41,533 nt of DNA from Candidatus Bathyarchaeota archaeon RBG_13_60_20. Its GTDB lineage: Archaea > Thermoproteota > Bathyarchaeia > TCS64. The translations under genes and the position numbers were made by a program. Below, in pieces: positions 1 to 7,909 of this stretch (position 1 is its first letter; every line of letters starts with the position of its first letter). The stretch lies in NCBI GenBank assembly GCA_001775965.1, contig MEZG01000068.1:1-41533 (forward strand), in the 5' to 3' direction. Under the pieces are notes generated by a model that searched no databases, was not told the origin of the DNA, and worked only from the letters and a program-made list of their open reading frames with translations.

Positions 1-38
1 GTTAACATCGAGATATTGACGATGACACCGAAAATCAT
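1..38 (-). CDS. Possible start of a leftward gene, cut by window edge
   Basis: An ATG on the minus strand at 38 opens a reading frame that runs off the left edge, encoding a hydrophobic start (MIFGVIVNISML). A TATA-like TATATAT lies at 66-72, about 31 bp upstream, as expected for a leaderless or nearly leaderless archaeal gene. Only 12 codons are visible, so no function can be given. A competing reading is the C-terminal end of a rightward gene in frame 1, which stays open from base 1 to a TGA at 52-54. The promoter position favours the leftward gene, weakly. Confidence 0.3.
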   Translation of the reverse strand, partial: MIFGVIVNISML

Positions 39-61
39 TGTTTACGGAGGATGATGGGTTA

Positions 62-90
62 GCTCTATATATCACCGATCTATAATAGAA
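62..90. promoter_or_regulatory. Two TATA-like elements between divergent starts
   Basis: TATATAT at 66-72 suits a leftward gene starting at 38, and TATAATAG at 81-88 lies about 24 bp before the ATG at 108. There is no Shine-Dalgarno sequence before 108, so the rightward mRNA is probably leaderless. This is a call from position and composition only. Confidence 0.4.
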
Positions 91-107
91 ATCCAGTGTA
101 GAGACCC

Positions 108-353
108 ATGTCCACATTCTCAGAGGCTCTTCAGGAAAAGTTCGGGACAAAGGACTGCCCCTTCCTACACGACTGCGATGTACCCATAACCAAGGACTTC
201 TTCAGCAGGGTCTGCAAGGTCCCAGGGTACGTGAACTGCCACCACTTCGCCAAGAGGGTAGGCGAACTCAAGACGCCTCTGAGCTGGCTCCAGAAGATGG
301 CCGTGGACCAGGCCAAGATGATGACGGCGGACGTAGAGGCCACACAGACTTAA
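108..353 (+). CDS. Small cysteine-containing hypothetical protein
   Basis: An 81-residue soluble protein with no signal peptide or membrane segment. It has four cysteines in the first half (about residues 17, 23, 36 and 43), followed by HHFA. The set could bind a metal ion or Fe-S cluster, but the spacing matches no motif I can name. The ATG at 108 is the first start after a TATA-like TATAATAG. It is separated from flpA by 32 bp and may be cotranscribed with it. The overlapping minus-strand 70-aa ORF is a shadow. I do not recognise the family; codon use resembles the neighbours, which supports it being real. Confidence 0.6.
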   Translation: MSTFSEALQEKFGTKDCPFLHDCDVPITKDFFSRVCKVPGYVNCHHFAKRVGELKTPLSWLQKMAVDQAKMMTADVEATQT

Positions 354-385
354 ATCAGCCCCAGGCTTCTCATCAACCGGTACCC

Positions 386-1075
386 TTGAGCGCCCCGCAG
401 CTGGACGAGGTTTTCCCCAACATCTTCAAGGTCAGGCAGGGCGGCGTCGAGTACCTCGCTACGAGGAACCTGACGCCTGGCCGGACCTTCTACGGTGAGC
501 CCACGTTCACAATCGACGGTCAGGAGTACCGGTCATGGAACCCCACCAGGAGCAAGCTCGCAGCCGCCATCATGAAGGGCGTGGCCCTGCAGCCGATAAA
601 GCCGGGCTCCAATGTGCTCTACCTGGGCGCCGCCTCCGGGACCACCGTGAGCCACGTCTCTGACATCGTGGGCGACAGTGGCCACGTCTGGGCCCTTGAC
701 TTCTCTGCCAGATCCCTGAGGGACCTGCTGGACAAGGTCTCCAGGTACAGGGTGAACGTCTCACCTATAATGGGGGACGCCAGGAGACCTGAGGAGTACG
801 CGGTGTTGGTGTCGAGGGTCGACGTGGTCTTCGCCGACGTCGCCCAGCCCAACCAGGCCGAGATCATGGTGAAGAACGCAAGCCTGTTCCTGAAGCGGGG
901 TGGCCACGCGATGCTGAGCATCAAGTCCAGGAGCATAGACGTGGTCGGGAGACCCTCTGAGATCTATAGGTCCCAGGTGGAGGTCCTGGAGGGCGCCGGC
1001 CTCAGGGTGAGCCAATTAATAAGCCTGGAACCCTACGAGAAGGACCACGCTATGGCGATAGCCGAGCTTGCCTGA
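386..1075 (+). CDS. flpA: Fibrillarin-like rRNA/tRNA 2'-O-methyltransferase
   Basis: The catalytic subunit of archaeal box C/D sRNPs, which transfers a methyl group from S-adenosylmethionine to ribose 2'-OH of rRNA and tRNA at guide-RNA-chosen sites. The 229-residue length is normal. The beta-rich N-terminal domain (LDEVFPNIFKV...) is followed by the Rossmann fold with the SAM-binding segment LGAASGTTVSHVSDIVG near residue 75 and ALDFS after it; the C-terminal part carries the conserved LFLKRGGHAMLSIKSRS stretch. It starts with TTG at 386; no nearer ATG keeps the conserved N-terminus. The usual partner Nop5 is not in the window. Its last 26 bp overlap the 3' end of the convergent rnhB gene. 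Confidence 0.93.
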   Translation: MSAPQLDEVFPNIFKVRQGGVEYLATRNLTPGRTFYGEPTFTIDGQEYRSWNPTRSKLAAAIMKGVALQPIKPGSNVLYLGAASGTTVSHVSDIVGDSGHVWALDFSARSLRDLLDKVSRYRVNVSPIMGDARRPEEYAVLVSRVDVVFADVAQPNQAEIMVKNASLFLKRGGHAMLSIKSRSIDVVGRPSEIYRSQVEVLEGAGLRVSQLISLEPYEKDHAMAIAELA

Positions 1076-1709
1076 GGGGGGCCAGGTACTTCTTCACGGG
1101 GGCCCACGACGCCCTCATGAAGGGCGGGCTCTCCCGGTTATCCCTGAACCAAGCCTCTATGAACTGTATGGTCCTGTGGTCGCCGCAGTAGCCTGACCCG
1201 AAGTCGCCGTGGGCCTCCCTCAGCTCGGCCACCACCTTGTCCCTCCTGACCTTGGCGAGTATGGAAGCCGCCGCGGTGGCAGGGTACAGGTTGTCGGCCT
1301 TCGGGACGCAGGTTATGTCCACGTTGAACGGGATCACTGACTGTATCTGCCTCCCGCACCGCATGTGGTCCACGTCGCAGGTGTCCACGTAGGCCGAGTC
1401 AGGTCTGAGCTCCCTCACTACTCTGGCCATCACCATGGTCTCGAGGTAGTTGAGGCGCCTGAGAGGCACGCTCCTGTTGACGACCTTGTCTATGGTCGCC
1501 GGTGGCAACTCCACTATCCTGTGGTCGAGGGCCATATCAATTATGGTCTCGTACAGGCGCCGCCTCATCCTGGGCGTGAGCTTCTTGGAGTCCTTCACGC
1601 CGGCCTCGATGAGCTTGGGGATGTCGCTTTGTTGGAAGAGGGCGCCGGCTATGACCAGGGGCCCGATGGCGCATCCTCTGCCCGCCTCGTCCACGCCTGC
1701 GACTCTCAC
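1050..1709 (-). CDS. rnhB: Ribonuclease HII
   Basis: Cleaves the RNA strand of RNA-DNA hybrids, including single ribonucleotides left in DNA, using two metal ions. The 219-residue protein begins with the hallmark MRVAGVDEAGRG (Asp7 and Glu8 are catalytic) and has the further acidic segment YVDTCDVD near residue 107 and the ASILAKVRRD box near 149. The start is GTG at 1709, with a TATA-like stretch (TCTTATTAC on the minus strand) centred about 26 bp upstream, so the message is probably leaderless. It overlaps the end of flpA. Confidence 0.95.
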   Translation of the reverse strand: MRVAGVDEAGRGCAIGPLVIAGALFQQSDIPKLIEAGVKDSKKLTPRMRRRLYETIIDMALDHRIVELPPATIDKVVNRSVPLRRLNYLETMVMARVVRELRPDSAYVDTCDVDHMRCGRQIQSVIPFNVDITCVPKADNLYPATAAASILAKVRRDKVVAELREAHGDFGSGYCGDHRTIQFIEAWFRDNRESPPFMRASWAPVKKYLAPLRQARLSP

Positions 1710-1745
1710 GTCTGGGCTAATGGCGGACCAGCGTAATAAGACTGG

Positions 1746-2855
1746 CTACCCTGCGGCCTCCTCGTAGGCTCTCAGGTACTGCCTGTAGTTCTTATCCACG
1801 TTGAACCTAGCGACGACGGTTTCACGTGCTTTGACGCCGAGGCTGGGTGAGCCCATCGCGTCCTCGAGGCACCGGGATAAGCATTTGATGTCCCCCGGCC
1901 TGAATAGACGCCCGTCTACGCCGTCAACCACCAGCTCCCTGCTGCTGCGGGTGTCCGCCGCCACGGTCGCGCATCCTGAGGCCATGGCCTCCTGCATTGA
2001 CACGCTGAGTCCCTCGCAGGTTGACGCCGTGGCGTGCACGTCACAAAGCCTGTGGAACTTGGGCGCGTCGTGGACTCTCCCCAGGAAACTGGTGCCTTGG
2101 AGCCCCAGCTTTGATGCGTAGTCCTTCAGGCGGGGTAGGTGTGAGCCATCTCCCCCGATTAGCAGCCGGGCGTCCACGCGTCTCTGTAGCATACGCATGG
2201 CGAGGAGTATCTCCTCGACGCGTTTGTCGGGCACCATCCGGCTGAGGACGCCCACTGTGGGTGGGGTTCTCCGCTTTCTCGGGGGCCTGAACCTCTCCGT
2301 GTCTACGCCGATGTAGATGGTCTCGGTCCTTTCCGGCTGGGCCCCGAGTCGCAGCGCCTGTTGCCGGACGGTCTCCGAGACCGCGACGACGCGGTCGGCT
2401 TTACGGAGGGCGTGCCTGACGGCTGGGGCGAGGCACCCGTTCCTCGATGGCTGGGCACAGTCGCTGCCGTGGCACGTGACCAGTTGCGGCGTACCCCTTG
2501 GGTTGTGCGCGGCAAGGACCCCCATGGGGATGGCCAGGTGGGTGTGCACCAGATGGTAGCTGTCCATCAGGGAGTGCAGGTACGCTGACGCCAGGTACGC
2601 TGGCAGCTGGACTAAGTGCCCCGGGGGGGCGTCCACCATGGTTCTCTCGGCCACGAGTTCGCAGCTACTCCACGGCAGGTAGGGGAACCTGCGAACAGGG
2701 TACGGCTCGGGAAACGGCCTCATCGTCCTGCTCCTGGGCGCGAGCACGGTCAGGTCCACATGCCTGGCGAGGCGGCTGCAGAGGGTCTGGATGAACGAGC
2801 CGTGGTAGTCCCCTGGGTACCTGGGGTAGCTGGGAGTGAAGACAAGGACTCTCAA
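1746..2855 (-). CDS. Glycosyltransferase family 4 (GT-B fold)
   Basis: A retaining sugar transferase of about 369 residues, acting at the cytoplasmic membrane face on glycans, glycolipids or glycoproteins; donor and acceptor cannot be told. The N-terminal acceptor domain starts RVLVFTPSYPRYPGDYHG. The C-terminal nucleotide-sugar domain has GVDTERFRP, GVLSRMVPDKRVEEIL and the E-x7-E region (QEAMASGCATVAADTRSSRE). The ORF track extends to 3065, but the first 70 residues cross the divergent gene and look unlike the family. I place the start at TTG 2855, where the Rossmann strand begins and a TATA-like element lies about 28 bp upstream. It pairs divergently with another GT4. Confidence 0.88.
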   Translation of the reverse strand: MRVLVFTPSYPRYPGDYHGSFIQTLCSRLARHVDLTVLAPRSRTMRPFPEPYPVRRFPYLPWSSCELVAERTMVDAPPGHLVQLPAYLASAYLHSLMDSYHLVHTHLAIPMGVLAAHNPRGTPQLVTCHGSDCAQPSRNGCLAPAVRHALRKADRVVAVSETVRQQALRLGAQPERTETIYIGVDTERFRPPRKRRTPPTVGVLSRMVPDKRVEEILLAMRMLQRRVDARLLIGGDGSHLPRLKDYASKLGLQGTSFLGRVHDAPKFHRLCDVHATASTCEGLSVSMQEAMASGCATVAADTRSSRELVVDGVDGRLFRPGDIKCLSRCLEDAMGSPSLGVKARETVVARFNVDKNYRQYLRAYEEAAG

Positions 2856-2889
2856 ACATTTTATTTTAGTTGAAGTTGAATTTATCTCT
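2856..2889. promoter_or_regulatory. 34-bp shared divergent promoter of the two GT4 genes
   Basis: This AT-rich spacer holds TTTTATTTTAG (2859-2868), centred about 27 bp before the rightward ATG at 2890, and on the minus strand AGATAAATT (about 2879-2887), centred about 28 bp before the leftward TTG at 2855. Each TATA box therefore sits next to the other gene's start codon, leaving no room for 5' leaders. Confidence 0.6.
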
Positions 2890-3984
2890 ATGTCCCTTCG
2901 GGTCTGCCTCATCTCCCTAGAGATTTTCGCGTGGGGCCTGTACGGGGGGGTAGGAAAAGCGACGAGGGATATAGCTACAGGGTTGTCCCGGAGGGGTGTC
3001 GAGGTGGACGTGGTCACGCCTAAAGCTGGAGAGCAGGGCACCTTGGATGAGCTCGACGGGTTCACCGTCCACGGTCACAGCCTGTACGGGTACCCATTCA
3101 CAGGTCCTCTTTTCAGGAGGATAGGCGCGGACATCTACCACTCCCAGGAGCCTGGGTTAGGGACCTTGGTGGCCATAGGGGCGGTCCCCTCAGCCGCTCA
3201 TATGGTGACCTGCCATAACCCTCGTGGGAGGGACGACTGGGAGAGGGCCGGCCGCTTCTACGGTTACAGGAGGAAGTTATACAATAGCTACATGGAGCCC
3301 CATGTGAAGGAAGCTGTGAGGGGCGCGGACGCGGTTTTCTGCCAGTCGAGGCATATCCAGCAGAAGGCGAGGCTCCTATACGGCCTAGGCTCCGATCCGG
3401 GCTTCCTACCCAACCCCGTCGCTGTGCCGGAGGGTAGGCCAGTGAAGTCGAGCGAGCCCACGGTGTGCTTCCTGGGGAGGCTTGACCCTGAGAAGAACCC
3501 TGAGAGGCTTGTAGGTCTAGCTAGGAGTAATCCTGATGTGAGGTTCATCGTCGCTGGGAGGGCCCATAACGATGAAAGGGATGGGAAGGTTAGGGAGCTG
3601 CTCGGGGGCTGCAGAAACGTGGAGCTAATAGGCTTCGTAGATGGCCCCGAGAAGGAGAGGCTGCTGGACGAGTCGTGGGTGCTCGTGAACACGAGCCATG
3701 CGGAGTGCCTCCCCGTCTCTTTCCTGGAGGCCGCTGCCCACAGGTGTGCCGTCCTCAGCCGCCACGACCCCGACGGTTTCTCCTCTCGGTTCGGCTGCCG
3801 CGTGGACGGTGACGGCTACGAGGCGGGGCTCGCGTGGCTGCTGGACGGTGACCGGTGGAGGGAGAAGGGCGAGGCCGGACACAGGTACGTCTCGGAGGTA
3901 CACGAGGAGGGCCGGGTGATCGACCTCCACATGGAGACCTATGAGAATGTGCTGGCTGGGAAGGGGCTTACTCCTCGTCCATAG
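2890..3984 (+). CDS. Glycosyltransferase family 4 (GT-B fold)
   Basis: A 364-residue GT4-type enzyme. The N-terminal domain (MSLRVCLISLEIF...) has the glycine-rich loop WGLYGGVGKATRDIATGL typical of the acceptor-binding side. The donor domain has FLGRLDPEKNPERLV and the E-x7-E segment HAECLPVSFLEAAA. The track start (GTG 2836) adds 18 residues that overlap the divergent gene; ATG at 2890 is preferred because the Rossmann strand begins there and a TATA box is placed for a leaderless start. The 3' end overlaps the convergent MlrC-like gene by 17 bp. Its substrate is unknown; with its divergent neighbour it probably serves surface-glycan or N-glycan synthesis (inference). Confidence 0.87.
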   Translation: MSLRVCLISLEIFAWGLYGGVGKATRDIATGLSRRGVEVDVVTPKAGEQGTLDELDGFTVHGHSLYGYPFTGPLFRRIGADIYHSQEPGLGTLVAIGAVPSAAHMVTCHNPRGRDDWERAGRFYGYRRKLYNSYMEPHVKEAVRGADAVFCQSRHIQQKARLLYGLGSDPGFLPNPVAVPEGRPVKSSEPTVCFLGRLDPEKNPERLVGLARSNPDVRFIVAGRAHNDERDGKVRELLGGCRNVELIGFVDGPEKERLLDESWVLVNTSHAECLPVSFLEAAAHRCAVLSRHDPDGFSSRFGCRVDGDGYEAGLAWLLDGDRWREKGEAGHRYVSEVHEEGRVIDLHMETYENVLAGKGLTPRP

Positions 3985-5470
3985 ACTTTAGCTCCGTGAT
4001 GCCTAGCATCTCAAAGTCCAGGGGGAAGATAGGCCGCCTGATGCGCTTGAACCCGAAGCCCGCTAGCCGTGGGCTGGTAAGGCCGGGTGTGTCCAACTCT
4101 ATGATCTCCTTAGCTATGGGCTCGTGGGCCGCCCTGAAGTGGACGCTGCTCTTCACGACTATGAACCTCTTGTCCGTGGGCTCGATGCCGAGGCTCCTGT
4201 AGAGGTTGAGGTCCAGGGGCTGCAGCCGCTTGGTGGTCACTATGACATCGTTTCCGGCGATGTCCAGCACCGCCGTGGCGCCCATATCGGACTCAGAGCC
4301 GGTGCCCATGGGGCCCTTGACGATATACTTGCCCTCTGAGATGGTCTTTACCCTGCCCTTGAGGTCGAGTGGCTTCCCATGGAGGTCGTCGGTGTGACCA
4401 CCAAGGCTCACTTTCACCTCGTTTCCCACGCCGGTCTTTGAAGCCCTAACCACTGCGGCTGGGTCCCATATGAGGGCCACGACGCCGCCCGTCAGCCCCT
4501 CCTCCAGGATGGCCTTCAGCACGATGGTGCCGTCCTCGGGGGTGCCCCCACCCGGGTTGTCGCCTATATCGGCCATCACGATGGGGCCTTCGCATGCCGC
4601 CTTCACGTGGCGGAGCGCCTCCCTTAGAGGTGTGGGCTTCACCAGGAAGTCCCTTCGCAGGCTCCAAGCTAGGTCGCTTAGCCCCTGGGCCAACCTGTCG
4701 GCCAAGGGTTTGTCGTCGTTGGTGTGGACTATGAAGCTCATCCCGGCCTCGGGTATGTCGCTCCACGGAAACCCGGCCGCCACCGTTATAGCCTCGACGC
4801 CGGGCAGAGCCTCCATAATATGGGCCTCCTCTATGAGCCTCTTCATGGGGTACCTGCCCGTGAACTGGACCTGGAGGGCTGGCAGCATGGACGGCTGGGT
4901 GAAGCCTGTGGCAGGCTTGAGCCTCCCCTCAAGAATCTTCCTCGTCAGGTTCACAGCCTCGACGCCCCTGTCGTACCCGTCCACGTGCGGGTAAGTATCG
5001 TAGCCTATGAGAAGGTCGGCGTTCTCCACCATCTCCCGCGTGTAGTTGGCGTGGAGGTCGAAGGTGGCCACTAGGGGCCGCTCGCCCATGAGCTTCCTGG
5101 CCTCCTTCAGTATCTTGCCCTCTATGTCCGGGTACTCCTCGCTCACACCGGCACCGTGCAGGTGAAGCACGGCAGCGTCCACCTTCGCCGCCTTCCTCAT
5201 GCCGCTCAGAAGGTCTCCGAGAAGCTCATTGAACGCCTCCTTGGTTATCGTGCCGGAGGGCGTTGCAGACGCGTGTACGGTGGGTATGACCTCGAAGCCG
5301 TTCTGCCTGCACCCCTCGATGATGCCCCCGGCCTCCGTCTTGGTGCCCTCGAAGTGCTGGAAAACCTCGTCGCCGTGGAACAGGTGGCGCTTCCTGAACT
5401 CCTCGATGTCGGTGCTTATATTGGAGAGCACGTTGGTCTCGTGGGATATGGTCCCTGTAACGATCCTCAT
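3968..5470 (-). CDS. M81 family metallopeptidase-like (MlrC homologue)
   Basis: A 500-residue member of the family named for MlrC of the microcystin-degradation pathway. It has the N-terminal domain starting MRIVTGTISHETNVLS and the C-terminal MlrC_C region (VMADIGDNPGGGTPEDGT). Likely zinc-binding stretches are HLHGAGVSEE, ATFDLHANYT and YDTYPHVDGYDRG. Family members hydrolyse small linear peptides or amide-like substrates, but in archaea the substrate is unknown and microcystin is not expected. It starts with ATG at 5470; 30 bp separate it from the upstream ogt gene in the same direction, so the two may be cotranscribed. Confidence 0.88.
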   Translation of the reverse strand: MRIVTGTISHETNVLSNISTDIEEFRKRHLFHGDEVFQHFEGTKTEAGGIIEGCRQNGFEVIPTVHASATPSGTITKEAFNELLGDLLSGMRKAAKVDAAVLHLHGAGVSEEYPDIEGKILKEARKLMGERPLVATFDLHANYTREMVENADLLIGYDTYPHVDGYDRGVEAVNLTRKILEGRLKPATGFTQPSMLPALQVQFTGRYPMKRLIEEAHIMEALPGVEAITVAAGFPWSDIPEAGMSFIVHTNDDKPLADRLAQGLSDLAWSLRRDFLVKPTPLREALRHVKAACEGPIVMADIGDNPGGGTPEDGTIVLKAILEEGLTGGVVALIWDPAAVVRASKTGVGNEVKVSLGGHTDDLHGKPLDLKGRVKTISEGKYIVKGPMGTGSESDMGATAVLDIAGNDVIVTTKRLQPLDLNLYRSLGIEPTDKRFIVVKSSVHFRAAHEPIAKEIIELDTPGLTSPRLAGFGFKRIRRPIFPLDFEMLGITELKSMDEE

Positions 5471-5500
5471 GGGTGAGGATCGCCGCAGCCGGGAATAACG

Positions 5501-6058
5501 TTAACGGTTGTAGAAGAACCGGCCCAGGTCCAGCTCCTTCTCGGGCATACCTTCAACCCTAGGCAGGACGCCCTCCACGTTGAGGAGGAACCGCTTCATG
5601 TCCAAGCCTCCGCCGAAGCCCCCCAGCCCACCGTTGTTCCAGACCACCCTGTGGCAGGGAATGACTATGGATAGGGGGTTCTGGCCCACCGCGTTCCCCA
5701 CGGCGCGGGAGGCTTTAGGCCTCCCAATGGTCTTGGCGATGAGGCCGTAGGACGTCAGCTTCCCGTAAGGTATCTTGTATATCTCCTTCCAGACGCTCTT
5801 CTGGAATCCGGTCCCACGTAGGTCGAAGGGCTCGGCGTAAGTCGTCTTCTTACCTTCGAAATACCTGTCCAGCCAAGCGCTCAGGCCGTCCAGCTTGCCT
5901 GGCCTATACTCCGGCTCGGAGTCGATCTGTGTACCCAGCTCCTCCAGGAACCTTGCCTCGCTGCAGGGCAGGTTAAGCCTCAGAAGCCCCGTTCCGCTGG
6001 TGGCCGTCCACGCCTTGCCCATCGGCGTGTCTATATCGCAGTAGTATATCTTCTCCAT
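5501..6058 (-). CDS. ogt: Methylated-DNA--protein-cysteine methyltransferase
   Basis: A suicide DNA-repair enzyme that moves an alkyl group from O6-alkylguanine to its own cysteine. The 185-residue protein has the active-site motif IPCHRVV near residue 134, the helix-turn-helix recognition segment containing SRAVGNAVGQNP before it, and the C-terminal GGFGGGLDMKRFLLNVEG. The start ATG at 6058 lies about 29 bp from a TATA-like GATATC on the far side of a 36-bp divergent spacer shared with maf. Confidence 0.95.
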   Translation of the reverse strand: MEKIYYCDIDTPMGKAWTATSGTGLLRLNLPCSEARFLEELGTQIDSEPEYRPGKLDGLSAWLDRYFEGKKTTYAEPFDLRGTGFQKSVWKEIYKIPYGKLTSYGLIAKTIGRPKASRAVGNAVGQNPLSIVIPCHRVVWNNGGLGGFGGGLDMKRFLLNVEGVLPRVEGMPEKELDLGRFFYNR

Positions 6059-6094
6059 TAACCCACCACTGAGCCGGTAGCTGAGATATCAGAG
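6059..6094. promoter_or_regulatory. 36-bp divergent spacer between ogt and maf
   Basis: GAGATATCAG (about 6083-6092) read on the minus strand gives a TATA-like CTGATATCTC at the right distance for ogt. The corresponding position for maf (around 6068) is GC-rich and shows no TATA box, so the maf promoter is weak or unusual. Confidence 0.4.
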
Positions 6095-6718
6095 TTGTCG
6101 CGTGAGTTAAAAATTGTTTTGGCGTCCTCATCGCCGCGTAGGATCGGGCTCCTCAGACAGATCGGCCTGGAGTTCACGGCCGTGGACCCTGGCGGGGACG
6201 AGTCAAGTGTCCATCCCGACCCTCGTAAGATGGTCATGGAGAATGCGTTGGCCAAGGCCCGCAATGTGGCCGCGAGTCACCGCGACGCCTTGGTCATCGG
6301 CGCTGACACGGTGGTATTCATCGACGGTGTGGTCCTGGGGAAGCCCGGCTCAAAGGAGGAGGCGGTTGAGATGCTGAGGCGCCTTTCGGGCAATGTGCAC
6401 AAGGTCTTCACGGGGTTGGCCGTGATCCATCCCTCAAAGGGCTCAGTTGTTAGGTACGAGGAGTCGCTGGTCCACATCAGGACGCTTTCGGAGGCTGAGA
6501 TCAGCCGCTACGTTGAGGGGGGCGAGCCCCTGGACAAGGCGGGTGCCTACGCCATTCAGGGGCAGGGGGCCGTCTTCGTGGACCGGGTGGTGGGGTGCTT
6601 CCACAACGTGATAGGTTTGCCGCTCTCCCTGCTGTGGAGCATGCTTATGGAGGTCGGCGTGGATCTCCTCGGGGATCCAATAAATAATAGACAATCAAAT
6701 CTAAATAGTCATATATAG
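6095..6718 (+). CDS. maf: Maf family nucleoside triphosphate pyrophosphatase
   Basis: A house-cleaning pyrophosphatase that removes non-canonical or methylated nucleoside triphosphates. It is 207 residues, within the normal range. Signature motifs are LASSSPRRIGLLRQIG at the N-terminus, ALVIGADTVVFIDG near residue 67, GKPGSKEEAVEMLRRLSG near 81, and DKAGAYAIQGQGA near 148. It begins at TTG 6095; there is no other usable start before the conserved LASSSPRR. The last dozen codons (…NNRQSNLNSHI) are AT-rich, unlike the rest of the gene, and run into the AT-rich promoter of the next gene. Confidence 0.93.
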   Translation: MSRELKIVLASSSPRRIGLLRQIGLEFTAVDPGGDESSVHPDPRKMVMENALAKARNVAASHRDALVIGADTVVFIDGVVLGKPGSKEEAVEMLRRLSGNVHKVFTGLAVIHPSKGSVVRYEESLVHIRTLSEAEISRYVEGGEPLDKAGAYAIQGQGAVFVDRVVGCFHNVIGLPLSLLWSMLMEVGVDLLGDPINNRQSNLNSHI

Positions 6719-6777
6719 TCTATATAACTTCTATAAATAATACTTTAATCTATAAAGGATAGGTACCTAGATAGAAG
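6719..6777 (+). promoter_or_regulatory. AT-rich promoter with three CTATA repeats
   Basis: CTATATAA (6720-6727), CTATAAA (6731-6737) and CTATAAA (6750-6756) follow one another. The last is centred about 25 bp before the TTG at 6778 and is the best TATA box; the others may be upstream elements or alternative TATA boxes. Confidence 0.55.
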
Positions 6778-7857
6778 TTGGCCGAGAAATACAGGAACGC
6801 CATTGGGTCAATGATCTCAATATACTTCTTCATCTCAGCCATCATCCTGATCAAGTCATCAGCTAAGATAATGGGAGTAGCCCTGGCCGAGACGATAGTA
6901 CTCCTCATCAGAGACACCACAAGCGCTGTCTTCTCGGGTTGGATAATCACGGCCATGCTCCACAGCTCGGGAGCCTTCGACAGCATCGTCGTGGCCTTCA
7001 CGTCCAGCGGCGTGATGCCCCTGAACCTCGCCGTGGCGGCAATCATAGGAGCCGAGGTGGGCACCACGGTGACCCCTTTCCTGATCTCGGTTATTGAGCG
7101 AATGAAGGGTAACAGGGACAGCGAGGCCGGGTTCAACGTGGCCATTACTCACGTCCTCTACAACCTCATCACCCTCGCTATATTCTACCCTCTTGAGCTC
7201 TTCTTTGGGTTGTTCACCAACGTAGCCATGCAGGGCAGTAACATCTTCGTTAAGGCGCCCTGGCTCAGCGCAGTCCCCGACATCCTTGAAGTAATTACCC
7301 CTTGGGTTGGCCCTCTCCTTGAGCATATTCCGCCGTGGGCGGGTATTGTCCTGGGGGCCATAATACTTATCGTGGCCCTTGGCGCCGTGGAGAAGTACAT
7401 GACGGCTATATTCAGCATGCCGCGCAGTTGGAACCTATTAAGGTCCACGTTCATGAGGCCTAGAAGGGCCTTCGTCGCCGGGTTCCTGTTCACCGTGCTG
7501 GTGCCGAGCACCACGGTCATGGTGTCCCTGCTGGTCCCCCTGGCCACGAGCGGCGTGATCAGGGCCGAGTACTACATCCTTCCCTACATCCTCGGGGCCA
7601 ACATTGGGACCGTGTTTGACGTGATGGTGGCGGCCCTGGCCACAGGTGACCCTATCAGCATGGGCGTCTGGCTTGTCCACCTCTCCATCAACGTGATCGG
7701 GGCGTTAATCTTTATGCCTTTGTTAAAACCCTTTGCTGCACTCACCCGGAAAGTTGCACATTTCGTCTCAGCCTCGCCGAGGGTGACGATAACACTAACC
7801 GTGTTATTCCACATTATACCTGCAGCGATTATCCTGTTCTACTATATCAGCATGTGA
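6778..7857 (+). CDS. Na+/phosphate cotransporter homologue (NptA/PF02690 type)
   Basis: An integral membrane protein of 359 residues with about eight to nine hydrophobic segments. It shows the internal duplication of the Na/Pi cotransporter family: two glycine motifs (GAEVGTTVTPFL and GANIGTVFDVMV) and two serine-rich loops (LHSSGAFDSIV and VPSTTVMVSLL) in place of the usual QSSS signature. It probably moves phosphate, or another anion, across the cytoplasmic membrane. The start is TTG at 6778, likely leaderless. A DUF47/PhoU-like gene follows 52 bp downstream, the usual partner of phosphate transporters. Substrate is by family only, since the QSSS motifs are altered. Confidence 0.85.
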   Translation: MAEKYRNAIGSMISIYFFISAIILIKSSAKIMGVALAETIVLLIRDTTSAVFSGWIITAMLHSSGAFDSIVVAFTSSGVMPLNLAVAAIIGAEVGTTVTPFLISVIERMKGNRDSEAGFNVAITHVLYNLITLAIFYPLELFFGLFTNVAMQGSNIFVKAPWLSAVPDILEVITPWVGPLLEHIPPWAGIVLGAIILIVALGAVEKYMTAIFSMPRSWNLLRSTFMRPRRAFVAGFLFTVLVPSTTVMVSLLVPLATSGVIRAEYYILPYILGANIGTVFDVMVAALATGDPISMGVWLVHLSINVIGALIFMPLLKPFAALTRKVAHFVSASPRVTITLTVLFHIIPAAIILFYYISM

Positions 7858-7909
7858 AGCATCAAGGAAAGTATATAGAATAGCAACACGGAGTAAAGGG
7901 GGTAGCAAA
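7858..7909 (+). promoter_or_regulatory. Promoter and ribosome-binding site of DUF47 gene
   Basis: AAGTATATAG near 7868-7877 is TATA-like, and AAAGGGGGT ends a few bases before the ATG at 7910, giving this gene a short leader with a Shine-Dalgarno sequence, unlike the leaderless transporter gene before it. It can therefore be expressed on its own as well as by readthrough. Confidence 0.5.

Noticed and set aside
2856-3065. N-terminal extension of the leftward GT4
   Set aside because: Crosses the divergent promoter and the start of the other GT4, and adds a non-homologous Ser/Thr/Arg-rich tail.
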